A stretch of 38,744 nt of DNA from Oscillospiraceae bacterium (GCA_022799035.1 JAAWNQ010000019.1:1-38744), one strand, 5' to 3'; shown: positions 1-8,748, counted from the first letter of the stretch. The notes: generated by a model from the sequence alone, not told the origin. Translations and numbers: made by a program.

Positions 1-1
1 C

Positions 2-322
2 GAGGTGCGGGAGATGGCCTACCTGGGGGTAGTCACCGGCGTGGGGGCAGAGACTTTTGACCCCGACGGTCAGCTGACAAGAGAGCAGGCCGCCACCATT
101 CTCTCCCGGCTGGCGGAGGTGCTGGGCGTGAGGCTTGACAAGGTAGCCCCCACCTTTGACGACAACGGCTCCATCGCCCCCTGGGCCAGCGAGGCCGTGG
201 GGCAGATGCAGGCCGCCGGCATCATGAGTGGCTTGGGCAACAACCAGTTCGGCCCTCAGGGGCCCTATAGCTGGGAGCAGTCCATCTCCACCCTCATGCG
301 GATTTATGACATGACCCTGTGA
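2..322 (+). CDS. S-layer homology (SLH) domain protein, C-terminal end
   Basis: This is the 3' end of a larger gene; the frame is open to the left edge of the window, so the GTG at 5 is not a real start. The visible ~106 residues resemble SLH repeats: one unit ends around GVVTGVGAETFDPDGQLTRE, and a second carries the APWASEAVGQMQAAGIMSG pattern followed by an F/Y-x-P-x-x-x-x-S/T-x-E-Q element. SLH domains anchor secreted proteins to pyruvylated secondary cell-wall polymer on the outside of Gram-positive cells, and they usually sit at one end of the protein. What the missing N-terminal part does cannot be told from this window. The gene ends just before a strong terminator hairpin. Confidence 0.85.
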   Translation, partial: EVREMAYLGVVTGVGAETFDPDGQLTREQAATILSRLAEVLGVRLDKVAPTFDDNGSIAPWASEAVGQMQAAGIMSGLGNNQFGPQGPYSWEQSISTLMRIYDMTL

Positions 323-332
323 GAGAAAAGAG

Positions 333-375
333 GAACCGCGGAATGGGCTTTTGGCCCCTCCGCGGTTCTTTTTGT
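333..375 (+). terminator. Intrinsic terminator after the SLH gene
   Basis: The arms GAACCGCGGA (333-342) and TCCGCGGTTC (359-368) form a GC-rich 10-bp stem, and the + strand continues directly into a T-rich run at 369-375. The hairpin lies between the ends of two converging genes. On the minus strand the following sequence is only moderately T-rich, so it may also help stop transcription from the MATE gene. Confidence 0.85.
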
Positions 376-403
376 TTGGAGTGATTGGTGGGAACGGCGG
401 GCT

Positions 404-1792
404 TTACACCTCGCTCAGACCACTGAGGCGGAGCCATTTGCCGCCGCGCCAGCGGAGGATGCACAGGGCCCCCCGGAGGATCAGGTCCACCGCCATGCCG
501 CCCCAGACCCCGGCAAGGCCCAGGTCAAAATGGAGCACCAGCAGGCAGGACAGGGGGACCCGGACACACCACATCCCCGCAAGGCCCATCATCATGGGAA
601 ATTTTACGTCATCGGCGCCCCGGAGGGCGTTGGTGAGGATGATGGAGACGGCGAAGAAGGGCTCGGCAAAGGCCACCACACGGAGGGCCAGAGCAGCCTG
701 GGCCACCACCTGGGAATCGGAGTTGAACAGGGAGGCCAGCCCGGGGGCAAAGAGGAACAGGAGGACCCCCGTCACGGTACACAGGGCGAAGCCGATGAGC
801 CCGGTGAGGGTCCCGTATGCCTGGGCGTCCTCCCGGTCCCCCGCCCCCACCGACTGCCCCACCAGAGCGATGGCGGCGTAGCCGATGCCGAAGGCGGGCA
901 GGTAGCACAGCCCCTCGGCGGTGGTGGCGATGTTGTTGGCGGCCATGGCCACAGTGGTGAGGGCATGGCCCACAAGGGCGGTCATGGCGATCTGGCCCAT
1001 GTTGACGATGACCCGCTCCACCGCGGAGGGTACCCCCAGGTCCACCGCCCTGCGGATAATATCCCGGTCGGGGGCAAAGCCCTCCCGGAGGGAGGTGGCG
1101 TAATCCTGCTGGCGGAAAGCGGCCATGGCGGTGGGAATGCCGGCGCAGGTGATGGCGATGGCGGTGGCGATGGCGGCACCCTCCACCCCCCAGCCCGCCC
1201 CGGGGATGGTGAGCCCCCTCCACTGGCGGGTGGGGTAGATGAGGAGGAAGTTCAGCACTAGGTTCAGAAGGTTGGTGGCGGTGTTGAACAGCAGAGGGGC
1301 CTTGGTGTTGCCCATGCCCCGCAGCACCGCCCCAAAGACGATCATCAGGCAGTTGAAGGGCAGGGCGGCGCAGTAGATGCGCATATAGTTGGCCGCGTGA
1401 GGCAGCACCTCGGGCTTGGCCCCCAGCCAGCGGGGGATGGAGCCGCCCAGAAGCTCATAGAGGGCGCAGGCCAGCACGCCGCAGACCACCGCCGCCAGAA
1501 AGGTCTGACGGATGATCTTGCGCACCCGTTCCCGGTCCCCGGCCCCCACCGCGTTGGAAATCTGGACGGAGTAGCCCACCCCCACCCCCGCCATAATGCC
1601 GTGGATGAGCCAGATGGGAGGCCCGTTCACCGAGACGGCGGCGGAGCCCACCGCCCCCAAAACTCCCACCATGGCGGTATCCACATAGGAGACCATGGTG
1701 TTGAGGATCTGCTCAATGATGGCGGGCCAGGAGAGCCGCCAGAGGCGGCGGAGACGGGGCCCCTGGTCCCGGATTTTCAGCGTAGTCTCCAT
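404..1792 (-). CDS. MATE family efflux transporter
   Basis: A 462-residue membrane protein of the multidrug and toxic compound extrusion family. Such transporters export cationic drugs or metabolites in exchange for Na+ or H+. The sequence has the family length and about twelve hydrophobic segments in two halves. It shows the typical N-terminal LSWPAIIEQILNTMVSYVDTAMVG region and the family's repeated G-x-G-x-S-x-x-S-N-A-V-G-A-G-D pattern, seen near residue 75 and again as VGQSVGAGD in the second half. The ATG is three bases past the stop of the upstream radical SAM gene, with GGAG about 9 bases before it inside that gene's end, so translation is probably coupled. The substrate cannot be predicted. 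Confidence 0.93.
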   Translation of the reverse strand: METTLKIRDQGPRLRRLWRLSWPAIIEQILNTMVSYVDTAMVGVLGAVGSAAVSVNGPPIWLIHGIMAGVGVGYSVQISNAVGAGDRERVRKIIRQTFLAAVVCGVLACALYELLGGSIPRWLGAKPEVLPHAANYMRIYCAALPFNCLMIVFGAVLRGMGNTKAPLLFNTATNLLNLVLNFLLIYPTRQWRGLTIPGAGWGVEGAAIATAIAITCAGIPTAMAAFRQQDYATSLREGFAPDRDIIRRAVDLGVPSAVERVIVNMGQIAMTALVGHALTTVAMAANNIATTAEGLCYLPAFGIGYAAIALVGQSVGAGDREDAQAYGTLTGLIGFALCTVTGVLLFLFAPGLASLFNSDSQVVAQAALALRVVAFAEPFFAVSIILTNALRGADDVKFPMMMGLAGMWCVRVPLSCLLVLHFDLGLAGVWGGMAVDLILRGALCILRWRGGKWLRLSGLSEV

Positions 1793-1795
1793 GGG

Positions 1796-2671
1796 TCACA
1801 CTCCTGTCAGGTCAAATTGAGGGACATACTCCCCGCCGGCGGCCTCCTCCCCCTGGATATAGCCCTCCAGTTTCAGGGCGGCCATGTACTCCTGGGCGGA
1901 GCGGATCTCGCTATGACGCAGCCTCCGGTGGATCTCCGGGTATTCCGCCGAACGGCCCAGGGGGGTATACTGGCTCATGAGGGAGAAACGGACGGTACCC
2001 GGCGGAAAGCTGTCCGCCACCCAGTCCATCACCGCCTTGGCCTCGGAAAGGCCCCCGGGAAGGAGGAGATGGCGAATGATGACACCCTGTTTCAAAAGGC
2101 CCTGGCCGTCAAAGACACAGGGGCCGGTCTGGCGGACCATCTCCCGGATGGCGGCGGAGGCCACCGCTGGGTAGTCGGGGGCGGCGGAGTAGCGTTGGGC
2201 CCGTTGGAGATCCATATACTTGAGATCCGGAAGGTAGATCTGTACCTTTCCCTCCAGACTTTGGAGGGTCTCCACCCGCTCGTAGCCGCCGGTATTCCAG
2301 ACTACGGGGACGGGCAGGGGATCGGCCAGAGCCTCCAGGACGGCGTGGGCAAAGTGGGTGGGGGTCACCAGATTGATGTTGTGGGCCCCCTGGGCGATCA
2401 GCTCCCAAAAGATCTGGCGCAGACGCGCCACGGTTATGGGCTTTCCGTGGCCCTCCTGACTGATGAGGCTGTTCTGGCAAAAGACACAGCGCAGGTTACA
2501 GCCGGAGAAGAACACCGTCCCGGAGCCTCCGGTCCCTGAGATGGGGGGTTCCTCCCAGAAATGGAGGGCGGCCCGGGCTACCACGGGAAGCTCCCCCATG
2601 GCGCAGACGCCGCCGGAGACGGACCGGGTCCGCTCCGCGGCACAGACCCTGGGGCATTGGCGGCAAATCAT
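1796..2671 (-). CDS. Radical SAM protein, PflA-like (COG1313 type)
   Basis: A 291-residue radical SAM enzyme. The cluster-binding motif is C-x3-C-x2-C at Cys58, Cys62 and Cys65 (SGCNLRCVFCQN), which ligates the 4Fe-4S cluster that cleaves S-adenosylmethionine. An extra Cys-rich N-terminus (Cys3, Cys6, Cys10, Cys23) is typical of the PflA-related subgroup annotated as putative pyruvate formate-lyase activating enzymes. No glycyl-radical enzyme lies nearby, so a pyruvate formate-lyase activase role is not supported by context and the substrate is unknown. The start has a G-rich ribosome site (GGGGGGAA) about 8 bases upstream. It is followed after three bases by the MATE gene, so the two probably form one transcript. 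Confidence 0.85.
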   Translation of the reverse strand: MICRQCPRVCAAERTRSVSGGVCAMGELPVVARAALHFWEEPPISGTGGSGTVFFSGCNLRCVFCQNSLISQEGHGKPITVARLRQIFWELIAQGAHNINLVTPTHFAHAVLEALADPLPVPVVWNTGGYERVETLQSLEGKVQIYLPDLKYMDLQRAQRYSAAPDYPAVASAAIREMVRQTGPCVFDGQGLLKQGVIIRHLLLPGGLSEAKAVMDWVADSFPPGTVRFSLMSQYTPLGRSAEYPEIHRRLRHSEIRSAQEYMAALKLEGYIQGEEAAGGEYVPQFDLTGV

Positions 2672-2703
2672 CGGGCGGTTCCCCCCTTCACTATGGATAT
2701 CAA

Positions 2704-2732
2704 TAAAAAGAACGCCGCGGCTCGCGGCGTTC
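2704..2732 (-). terminator. Terminator of the HPr-like gene, possibly bidirectional
   Basis: A perfect 10-bp stem, GAACGCCGCG (2710-2719) pairing with CGCGGCGTTC (2723-2732), has a 3-base loop. On the minus strand it is followed by a T run (TTTTTA). It lies just past the stop of the HPr-like gene. The + strand also has a TTTT after the stem. Confidence 0.87.
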
Positions 2733-2755
2733 TTTTCTGCCTGTGTATCGGCTGT

Positions 2756-3019
2756 TTACTCCTCAAAGTTGCCCGAGATCAACTCCACCAAGGCGTCAAC
2801 GGCTTCCTTTTCATCGGCGCCGTCGGCGATCAGGTTGATGGCGGTCCCCTTGACCACACCCAGAGACAGAACACCCAGCAGGCTCTTGGCGTTCACCCTC
2901 CGCTCGTCCTTTTCCACCCAGATGGAGCACTTGAACTCGTTGGCCTTCTGGATAAAAAAGGTGGCGGGACGGGCGTGCAGGCCCACCTGGTTGTTGACGG
3001 TAGCTTCCTTCATATACAT
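2756..3019 (-). CDS. HPr family phosphocarrier protein
   Basis: An 87-residue HPr-like protein of the phosphotransferase system. HPr accepts phosphate from enzyme I on a histidine and passes it to EIIA proteins; in Firmicutes HPr kinase also phosphorylates a serine for catabolite repression. With the start at 3019, the phosphoryl-accepting histidine is His15 (GLHARPAT) and the regulatory serine is Ser46 (NAKSLLGVLSLG), exactly the canonical numbering. That numbering and a GGGAGG ribosome site 8 bases upstream favour this ATG over one eight codons earlier. The gene stands alone with its own promoter and terminator. No enzyme I gene is adjacent, so it could be either the main HPr or a Crh-like regulatory paralogue; the intact His15 favours HPr. 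Confidence 0.92.
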   Translation of the reverse strand: MYMKEATVNNQVGLHARPATFFIQKANEFKCSIWVEKDERRVNAKSLLGVLSLGVVKGTAINLIADGADEKEAVDALVELISGNFEE

Positions 3020-3064
3020 TGCGGTTCCCTCCCCCAAATTCACATTGGGTCTCTCGCTGATAAA

Positions 3065-3093
3065 ATTATACTAAATTTCCCCTTCCCCGTCAA
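3065..3093 (-). promoter_or_regulatory. Vegetative promoter of the HPr-like gene
   Basis: On the minus strand, TTGACG (3093-3088) and TATAAT (3070-3065) are separated by 17 bases. This is a near-consensus sigma-A promoter about 45 bases upstream of the HPr start. Confidence 0.85.
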
Positions 3094-3155
3094 CGGCAAT
3101 TTCAACAAATCGGATTCCCGCAGTTCCTCCATTGCGGGGAGTTTACCGAAGGAGG

Positions 3156-5528
3156 TCACTTCAGCTCGGCGATGGTCACCCCGTCCTCACCCTCTCCATA
3201 GTGGCCGGGGCGGAAGGCCTTGACATAGCGGCTGCGCTTCAGGTGGTCCCGGACGGCGGCGCGCACGGCCCCGGTCCCCTTGCCGTGGATGATCCGGACC
3301 TGGGCCAGTTTTCCCATAACGGCGTTGTCCAGGAACCGGTCCAGCTCCATCACCGCCTCCTGCCCCGTCATACCCCGCAGGTCGATCTCCGGGGCGGCCC
3401 CCAGGGCCCGAAGCTGGTGGGAGGCCCGCTCCACCACCCTTTTGGCGGAGGCCTGGGTCTCGCTCTCGGTGACCCGAACCTCCTCCTGGGTGGCGGTGAG
3501 CTTCAATATCCCCGCCTGGAGGGCCAGAGTGCCGTCCTTTTTCACGTCCAGGACGGTGGCCTTGGTCCCCGGCATCTTCACAAGCTCCACCGTGTCCCCC
3601 TTCACCGCGGGGCGGGTGGGGGGAGGAAGGGGGACCTGGGGGGCCTGGCCCAGCTTGCCCTCGGCCTCGTTAAGGCTCCGGCGAAGTCCTGAGCGGGCCT
3701 CGTTCACCCGCTGCCAGTCCTGCTCCTCCTTGCTCCTTTTCCGCATCTCGTCCAACTCTTTGAAGGTCTCGTCGGCGGCCCTTCTCGCCTCCTCCAGAAT
3801 GCCCCGGGCCTCGGCCTGGGCCCGCTCCACGGCTTTGGCCCGCTGCTTTTCCAGGTCGTCCCGGTACTGGGCGGCCTTCTCCCTGGCCTCCTCGGTCTCC
3901 CGGCGGAGAAGGCGGGCGGTCTCCTTCTCCCGCTCCATCTCCTGGCGCTGGCGGTCCAACTGGGTGAGCACATCCTCAAAGCGGACGTTCTCGGCGTTGA
4001 CCCGCCCTGCCGCCCCGTCGATGACGTGCTCAGGGAGGCCCAGGCGGCGGGAGATGGCGAAGGCGTTGGACTTGCCGGGGATGCCGATGAGGAGTTTGTA
4101 GGTGGGCGCCAAGGTCTCCACGTTGAATTCACAGGAGGCGTTCTCCACCCCGGGGGTGGTCATGGCGTAGACCTTCAGCTCGGCGTAGTGGGTGGTGGCG
4201 GCCACCAGGGATCCCAGGGAGCGGGTCTCCTCAATGACGGCCGCCGCCAGGGCGGCCCCCTCCACCGGGTCGGTCCCCGCCCCCAGCTCGTCGTAAAGGA
4301 CCAGGGTACGGTCGTCCGCCTTGCCCAGGATCCCCACAATGTTCACCATATGGGAGGAGAAGGTGGACAGACTCTGGGCGATGGACTGCTCGTCCCCGAT
4401 GTCCGCCAGGACCCGGTCAAAGACCATCATGCGGCTCTCCCCCGCCGCGGGGATATGGAGACCGCATTGGGCCATGAGGACCAGAAGGCCCAGGGTCTTG
4501 AGGGTCACGGTCTTACCGCCGGTATTGGGGCCGGTGACCACCAGGGTATCGAAATCCTCCCCCAGGCGCAGGTCGTTTTTCACCGCCGTATCCCGGTCCA
4601 GGAGAGGGTGGCGGGCTCCCTCGAAAAAGACGCCCTTTTCCACGATTTTGGGGGCCATGCCCCCCAGGCGCAGGGACAGGCCCGCCCGGGCGAAGACGCC
4701 GTCCAGCATCACGATAAAGTCGTAGTCCTGGGCGATGTCCTCCTTGTGGAGGGCGCACTGGGCCGAAAGCTGGGCCAGGATCCGCTCGATCTCCTTCTCC
4801 TCCTTGGCCTCGATCTCCCGGAGCTCATTGTTGGCCTTCACCACCCCCATGGGTTCGATGAAGAAGGTGCCGCCGCTGGCTGAGAGGTCATGGACTAGGC
4901 CCGGGACGTCGTTCTTGTGCTCGGATTTCACGGGGACCACATAGCGGCCATTGCGCTGGGTGATGATGTTCTCCTGGAGGTACTTGGACTGGTTGGAGGA
5001 GATCAGCTTCTGGAGAATGTCCCGGACTCGGGCGGCGGTGACCCGCTTTTTCCGGCGAAGGTCGGCCAGCTCAGGGCTGGCGGCGTCGGCGATCTCCTCC
5101 TCGGAGAGGATGGAGCCGGAGATCTGCTCCTCCAGGCCCCGGTTGGCGGTAAGGCCCCGGAAAAGGGGGTCCAAAGGGGTCTTCTCTCGGCTGTCGGCGG
5201 CGTATTCCATGCAGCTCCGGGCACAGCGGAGGACGGCGGCCACCTCCAGCAGTTCCCGGGTGTTCAGGCTGCCCCCCATGTCCGCCCGCTGAAGGGAGGA
5301 GCGCACCGGCTTCACCCCCCCAAAGTAGGGGGCGCCCCGGAGGGAGACCAGGTCCACGGCGGCGGAGGTCTCCGCCAAGGCCCGCTCCACGTCGTCGGAG
5401 TCGGTGAGGGGACGGAGCGCCAGAGCCCGCTCCTTGCCCTCGTCGGTTACCGCCTCGTGGGAGAGGAGCTCCAGGACACGGGGGAGCTCCAGGGTCTCAA
5501 TGGATTTTTCAAACAGTTCGTCTTTCAT
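3156..5528 (-). CDS. mutS2: Endonuclease MutS2 / ribosome-rescue MutS2 family protein
   Basis: A 790-residue MutS2 protein. It has an N-terminal core and clamp region (about 1-300), an ABC-type ATPase with Walker A GPNTGGKT (Lys339), a Walker B region (RTLVLYDELGAGTDP, about 410-424), a long charged coiled coil (about 505-640) and a C-terminal Smr nuclease domain (about 715-790, IDLRGMTGQEA then IIHGKGTGAVR). MutS2 lacks the mismatch-recognition domain of MutS; members suppress recombination, and the Bacillus subtilis protein has been linked to splitting collided ribosomes. The ATG at 5528 is preceded by GAGG 8 bases away and begins with the conserved MKDELFEKSIETLEL; the open frame further upstream is not conserved. 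feoB lies upstream on the same strand with a REP-like palindrome between them. Confidence 0.95.
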   Translation of the reverse strand: MKDELFEKSIETLELPRVLELLSHEAVTDEGKERALALRPLTDSDDVERALAETSAAVDLVSLRGAPYFGGVKPVRSSLQRADMGGSLNTRELLEVAAVLRCARSCMEYAADSREKTPLDPLFRGLTANRGLEEQISGSILSEEEIADAASPELADLRRKKRVTAARVRDILQKLISSNQSKYLQENIITQRNGRYVVPVKSEHKNDVPGLVHDLSASGGTFFIEPMGVVKANNELREIEAKEEKEIERILAQLSAQCALHKEDIAQDYDFIVMLDGVFARAGLSLRLGGMAPKIVEKGVFFEGARHPLLDRDTAVKNDLRLGEDFDTLVVTGPNTGGKTVTLKTLGLLVLMAQCGLHIPAAGESRMMVFDRVLADIGDEQSIAQSLSTFSSHMVNIVGILGKADDRTLVLYDELGAGTDPVEGAALAAAVIEETRSLGSLVAATTHYAELKVYAMTTPGVENASCEFNVETLAPTYKLLIGIPGKSNAFAISRRLGLPEHVIDGAAGRVNAENVRFEDVLTQLDRQRQEMEREKETARLLRRETEEAREKAAQYRDDLEKQRAKAVERAQAEARGILEEARRAADETFKELDEMRKRSKEEQDWQRVNEARSGLRRSLNEAEGKLGQAPQVPLPPPTRPAVKGDTVELVKMPGTKATVLDVKKDGTLALQAGILKLTATQEEVRVTESETQASAKRVVERASHQLRALGAAPEIDLRGMTGQEAVMELDRFLDNAVMGKLAQVRIIHGKGTGAVRAAVRDHLKRSRYVKAFRPGHYGEGEDGVTIAELK

Positions 5529-5570
5529 AGCTGATACCTCAAAACAGAGTGATCGGGTAAAATGGGCGGC

Positions 5571-5594
5571 CGGGCGGCTAATAGCCGCCCCCAC
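5571..5594 (-). repeat. REP-like palindrome between feoB and mutS2
   Basis: On the minus strand the element starts with GTGG (5594-5591), followed by an 8-bp stem GGGCGGCT / AGCCGCCC around a 3-base loop. Apart from an A-to-G change in the head, it differs from the repeat inside the RAYT gene at 32615 by a compensatory change: the A-T pair next to the loop is C-G here. GTRG heads followed by a hairpin are the hallmark of REP elements. Confidence 0.7.
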
Positions 5595-5625
5595 AGGTAT
5601 GGAACCCCCAGGGCCAAGCAATGAC

Positions 5626-7683
5626 CTACAGCAGCAAACTCCCCACCTGGTAGATGAGAAAGCTCATGGCATAGGCCACCGCCACCTGGAAGCAGACGGA
5701 GAAGGCGGTCCATTTCCAGCTTCCCGACTCCCGTTTGATGACGGCGATGGTGGCGGCGCAGGGGACATAGAGAAGGCAGAAGACCATGAGGCAGTATGCG
5801 TTGAGAGGGCCGAAGCCCATGGCGGCGAGGCCGCTGTGGACTGCCGCCAGCCCCGCGGCGGAATTCACGTTGGCCACCCGGAACAGGATGGCGGTGGAGG
5901 AGACCACCACCTCCTTGGCGGAGATCCCGGCGATGATGGCTACCACGATGGGCCAGAAGCCAAGGCCCGCTGGGACCATCACGGGAGCCAGGAGCCGGCC
6001 TATAACGGCGGCAAAGCTCTCCTCCATGGCGGCGGTATACCCCCCGGGGCCAAAATTCAGCAGGAACCAGAGAAGCACCGAGGCCACAAAGATGATGGTC
6101 CCCGCCTTGGTGAGATAGTCCTTCACCTTCTCCCACACGTAGATCCGGACCGTACGGGCCGAGGGCATTTTATACTCGGGCAGCTCAATGAGCAGGGGAC
6201 TGCGCGCCTCCCCCCGGTTTCTCTCCAGGGTTTGGATCACCCCGGCGGTGACCAGGGCCACCAGGATACCGATGAGATACATGGAGTAGGCCGCCGCCAT
6301 GGCGTACCTTCCAAAAAAGAGCTGGGAGAAAAGGATATAGATGGGCAGACGGGCGGAGCAGGACATAAAGGGGGTCACCAGCATGACCTTGAACCGGTCC
6401 CGGCGGCTCTCCAGGGCCCGGGAGGCCATAATGGCGGGGACCGAGCAGCCAAAGCCCAGCACCATGGGAAGGAAGGCCCGCCCCGACAGGCCCAGCTTTC
6501 CCATGATCCCGTCCATAATGTAGGCTACCCGGGCCATATAACCTGTGTCCTCCAGGAAGGCCAGGGCCAGAAAGAGGATGAAGATATTGGGCAGGAGGGT
6601 CAGGATACTCCCCACCCCGGCGATAACGCCGTCGGTGATGAGGGCCACCAGCAGCTCCTCCACCCCCCAGCCGGCCAGGGTATCCCCCACCAGGGCGGAA
6701 AACCACTCCACCCCCAGTTCAAAGAATCCCGCCAGGAAGTCCCCCAGGGTGAAGGTGAGGAAAAAGACCAGGGCCATGATACCCAGAAAGATGGGAAGGC
6801 CCCAGACCGGATGGGTCAGGAGCCGGTCCGCCTTCTCGGTGAGAGCGGCCTTCTCCTCCCGGTGGACCATGACCTCCGCCATGATCTCCTCAATAAAATC
6901 ATATTTCTGATTGATGATCTCGGTCTCACAGTCCCTGTCCAGGATGCCGGGCAGGTCCAGGGGATATTTTTCGGCGATCTCCCCGTCCCCCTCCAGCAAT
7001 TTAATGGCATGCCAGCGGGGGTTGGCCAGACCGGACCACCGCCGGCCCAGGGCGGTCTCCACGGCGTCGATACGAAACTCCATGACCTCGTCATAGACCA
7101 TGGCATAGGTCTCGTGCTTGGGGCTCTCCGCCGTTTTCCCCCGGCTGTGCCATTCGTGCTCGTGGATGATGGGGTCGTGCCTGCCCGACTCGGCGTGGTG
7201 GGCGGCGGCGTGCATAAGCACCTCCAGCCCCGTCCGTTTCCGGGCGGAGACAGGGATGACGGGGACGCCCAGCATCTCGGGGAGCCGGTGGAGGTCGATC
7301 TCCATGCCCCGCTTCTGGACCACATCCATCATGTTGAGGGCCACCACCACAGGCTTACCCAGCTCCAAAAGCTGGAGAGTCAGGTACAGGTTTCGCTCCA
7401 GAGCGGAGGCGTCCACCACGTCGATGATCACGTCCACCTCGTCGGAGAGGATGAACCGGCGGGAGACCTGTTCCTCCATGGTGTAGGCGGTCAGGGAGTA
7501 GGTCCCCGGCAGATCCACCAGGCGGATGTCCAGGCCGTGGTCCTTCATGACCCCCTCCACCCGCTCCACGGTGACTCCGGGCCAGTTCGCCACCTTCAGG
7601 TTAGCCCCGGTGTAGGCGTTGAAAAGGGTGGTCTTGCCACAGTTGGGGTTGCCGATGAAGGCCACCGTAAGCTTCTTGCCCAT
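5626..7683 (-). CDS. feoB: Ferrous iron transporter FeoB
   Basis: A 685-residue inner-membrane Fe2+ transporter with an N-terminal GTPase domain. Visible motifs are G1 GNPNCGKTT (about 11-19), G2 in WPGVTVER, G3 DLPGT and G4 NMMD. A helical regulatory segment follows, then the membrane part with the Gate motifs (for example GFGCSVPAIMASR and the C-terminal VYVPCAAT-like segment, here LLYVPCAATIAVIKRESGS). Length and order fit the bacterial family. feoA ends one base upstream, so the two are translated together. The family imports ferrous iron under anaerobic conditions, which suits a strict anaerobe. No Fur-type box is obvious upstream of feoA. Confidence 0.96.
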   Translation of the reverse strand: MGKKLTVAFIGNPNCGKTTLFNAYTGANLKVANWPGVTVERVEGVMKDHGLDIRLVDLPGTYSLTAYTMEEQVSRRFILSDEVDVIIDVVDASALERNLYLTLQLLELGKPVVVALNMMDVVQKRGMEIDLHRLPEMLGVPVIPVSARKRTGLEVLMHAAAHHAESGRHDPIIHEHEWHSRGKTAESPKHETYAMVYDEVMEFRIDAVETALGRRWSGLANPRWHAIKLLEGDGEIAEKYPLDLPGILDRDCETEIINQKYDFIEEIMAEVMVHREEKAALTEKADRLLTHPVWGLPIFLGIMALVFFLTFTLGDFLAGFFELGVEWFSALVGDTLAGWGVEELLVALITDGVIAGVGSILTLLPNIFILFLALAFLEDTGYMARVAYIMDGIMGKLGLSGRAFLPMVLGFGCSVPAIMASRALESRRDRFKVMLVTPFMSCSARLPIYILFSQLFFGRYAMAAAYSMYLIGILVALVTAGVIQTLERNRGEARSPLLIELPEYKMPSARTVRIYVWEKVKDYLTKAGTIIFVASVLLWFLLNFGPGGYTAAMEESFAAVIGRLLAPVMVPAGLGFWPIVVAIIAGISAKEVVVSSTAILFRVANVNSAAGLAAVHSGLAAMGFGPLNAYCLMVFCLLYVPCAATIAVIKRESGSWKWTAFSVCFQVAVAYAMSFLIYQVGSLLL

Positions 7684-7684
7684 A

Positions 7685-7900
7685 TCACACCACCTCGATC
7701 TTTTCTGTGATGCCCCGCCCCAGGGCGAACCGGGCTCCCCGGATCTTCAGGATCAGAGTCCCCCTGTCCTTGCCCCCCAATACGGTCACTCTGCCGCCCA
7801 AGGTCATGCCGATGGCGCCCAACCGGTGCTCCACCTGGTTGGGAAGGGCAATGTTTTTTATGGTATAGGTCTCCCCGATGGCGCCCTTGTCTAAGGTCAT
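7685..7900 (-). CDS. feoA: Ferrous iron transport protein FeoA
   Basis: A 71-residue SH3-like FeoA protein, a small cytosolic partner needed for FeoB activity. The family core GAIGETYTIKNIAL, HRLGAIGMTLGG and the final FALGRGITEKIEV can be seen. The ATG at 7900 has GGGAGG 7 bases upstream, and an inverted repeat lies immediately before that ribosome site. The stop is one base from the feoB start. Confidence 0.92.
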   Translation of the reverse strand: MTLDKGAIGETYTIKNIALPNQVEHRLGAIGMTLGGRVTVLGGKDRGTLILKIRGARFALGRGITEKIEVV

Positions 7901-7913
7901 ATCAATGCCTCCC

Positions 7914-7933
7914 GGTGGGATAAGGGTCCCACC
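7914..7933 (-). promoter_or_regulatory. Inverted repeat abutting the feoA ribosome site
   Basis: GGTGGGA (7914-7920) and TCCCACC (7927-7933) form a perfect 7-bp stem with a 6-base loop. In the transcript it lies directly 5' of the GGGAGG ribosome site of feoA (7913-7908). It could be a protein-binding palindrome or an mRNA hairpin; no known regulator motif is recognised. Confidence 0.4.
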
Positions 7934-7995
7934 CTATGATTCTTCACTTGCAAGCAAATCCGCCCTGGGGCGGGTTCGCCGCTTTTCCAATTTCC

Positions 7996-8748
7996 TTACA
8001 TCAGCCCTTTATAGAAATCCAGGGTCCGGAACCCCCGCTCCAACTGAGTCAGGAGAAACCCCTCCGCCGCCCCCGCCAAAAGGTCCAGGCTTTTTTCGGG
8101 AATCTGGAAGGAGAACAGCCGCTTGGGATCCCCGTAGGCGATGTAACGCAGAGCCGTCAGGCTGGGGCCATCCAGAGGCATGGAGATGCCCCCGTCCCCC
8201 AGCTCCCGCCGGCATTTTTCACAGTGGAGGACCCCCTCGGAAAGGTTCAGCCGGGGCCTGTCCGGGTTTTCCTCCCCGCAGACAGCGCAGCCGTCCACCA
8301 GGGGCTCGTAGCCGGCGAGACAGCACAGCCGCAGCTCAAAGGCCGCCTTCACCACCTTCGGAGGTTTATCCAATTTGTCCAGGGCATAGAGAGAGTTGAG
8401 GATCAGAGAGAGCAGTCCCGGGGTCTCCACCCCGTCCTGGCTCACCGCCTCGCAGACCTCGGCAAAATAGGTCCCCAGGGCCAGCTTTTCCAGATCCCCC
8501 CGGAGGCCCCGGAACTCCTCCGCCGTAGCCGCCTCCTTCAAAGCCCAGCGGTCCTGGTAGTCGTATAGGGTCATGTCGGAAAAGACCAGAAGCTGGCCGG
8601 CCGCCGCCAGGGGGCTGTTCTTCCGGCGGCAGCCCTGGGCCTTCACCGTCCGCTTGCCCTGGCCCTGGGCGAGAACGGTAAGGATCTTGTCCGACTCCTT
8701 GTAGTTGACCTCCCGGAGGACCAAGGCTTTCGTCACCAAATGCGCCAT
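7996..8748 (-). CDS. recO: DNA repair protein RecO
   Basis: A 250-residue RecO protein, which loads RecA onto SSB-coated single-stranded DNA with RecF and RecR in gap and break repair. It has the N-terminal OB fold (about 1-80, starting TKALVLREVNYKESDKIL), a helical middle, and a four-cysteine zinc site at Cys154, Cys157, Cys176 and Cys179. The ATG at 8748 has no good ribosome site and lies 12 bases after the stop of the tiny yqzL gene, suggesting coupled translation. The era-yqzL-recO order is typical of Firmicutes. Confidence 0.95.
   Translation of the reverse strand: MAHLVTKALVLREVNYKESDKILTVLAQGQGKRTVKAQGCRRKNSPLAAAGQLLVFSDMTLYDYQDRWALKEAATAEEFRGLRGDLEKLALGTYFAEVCEAVSQDGVETPGLLSLILNSLYALDKLDKPPKVVKAAFELRLCCLAGYEPLVDGCAVCGEENPDRPRLNLSEGVLHCEKCRRELGDGGISMPLDGPSLTALRYIAYGDPKRLFSFQIPEKSLDLLAGAAEGFLLTQLERGFRTLDFYKGLM

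Noticed and set aside
3111-3140. Possible hairpin after mutS2 (CCCGCA / TGCGGG)
   Set aside because: The stem is only 6 bp with a 10-base loop and no T-tract on the minus strand, so it is too weak to call as a terminator.
5404-7710. A 768-codon open frame on the + strand opposite feoB and the start of mutS2
   Set aside because: It is antisense to clearly conserved genes, is rich in Gly/His/Gln/Pro from GC-rich complement codons, and has no ribosome site or family resemblance.
7960-7973. CCGCC-CTGG-GGCGG hairpin between recO and feoA
   Set aside because: Five-base GC stems are expected by chance in this composition, and it lacks the GTRG head and a T run.
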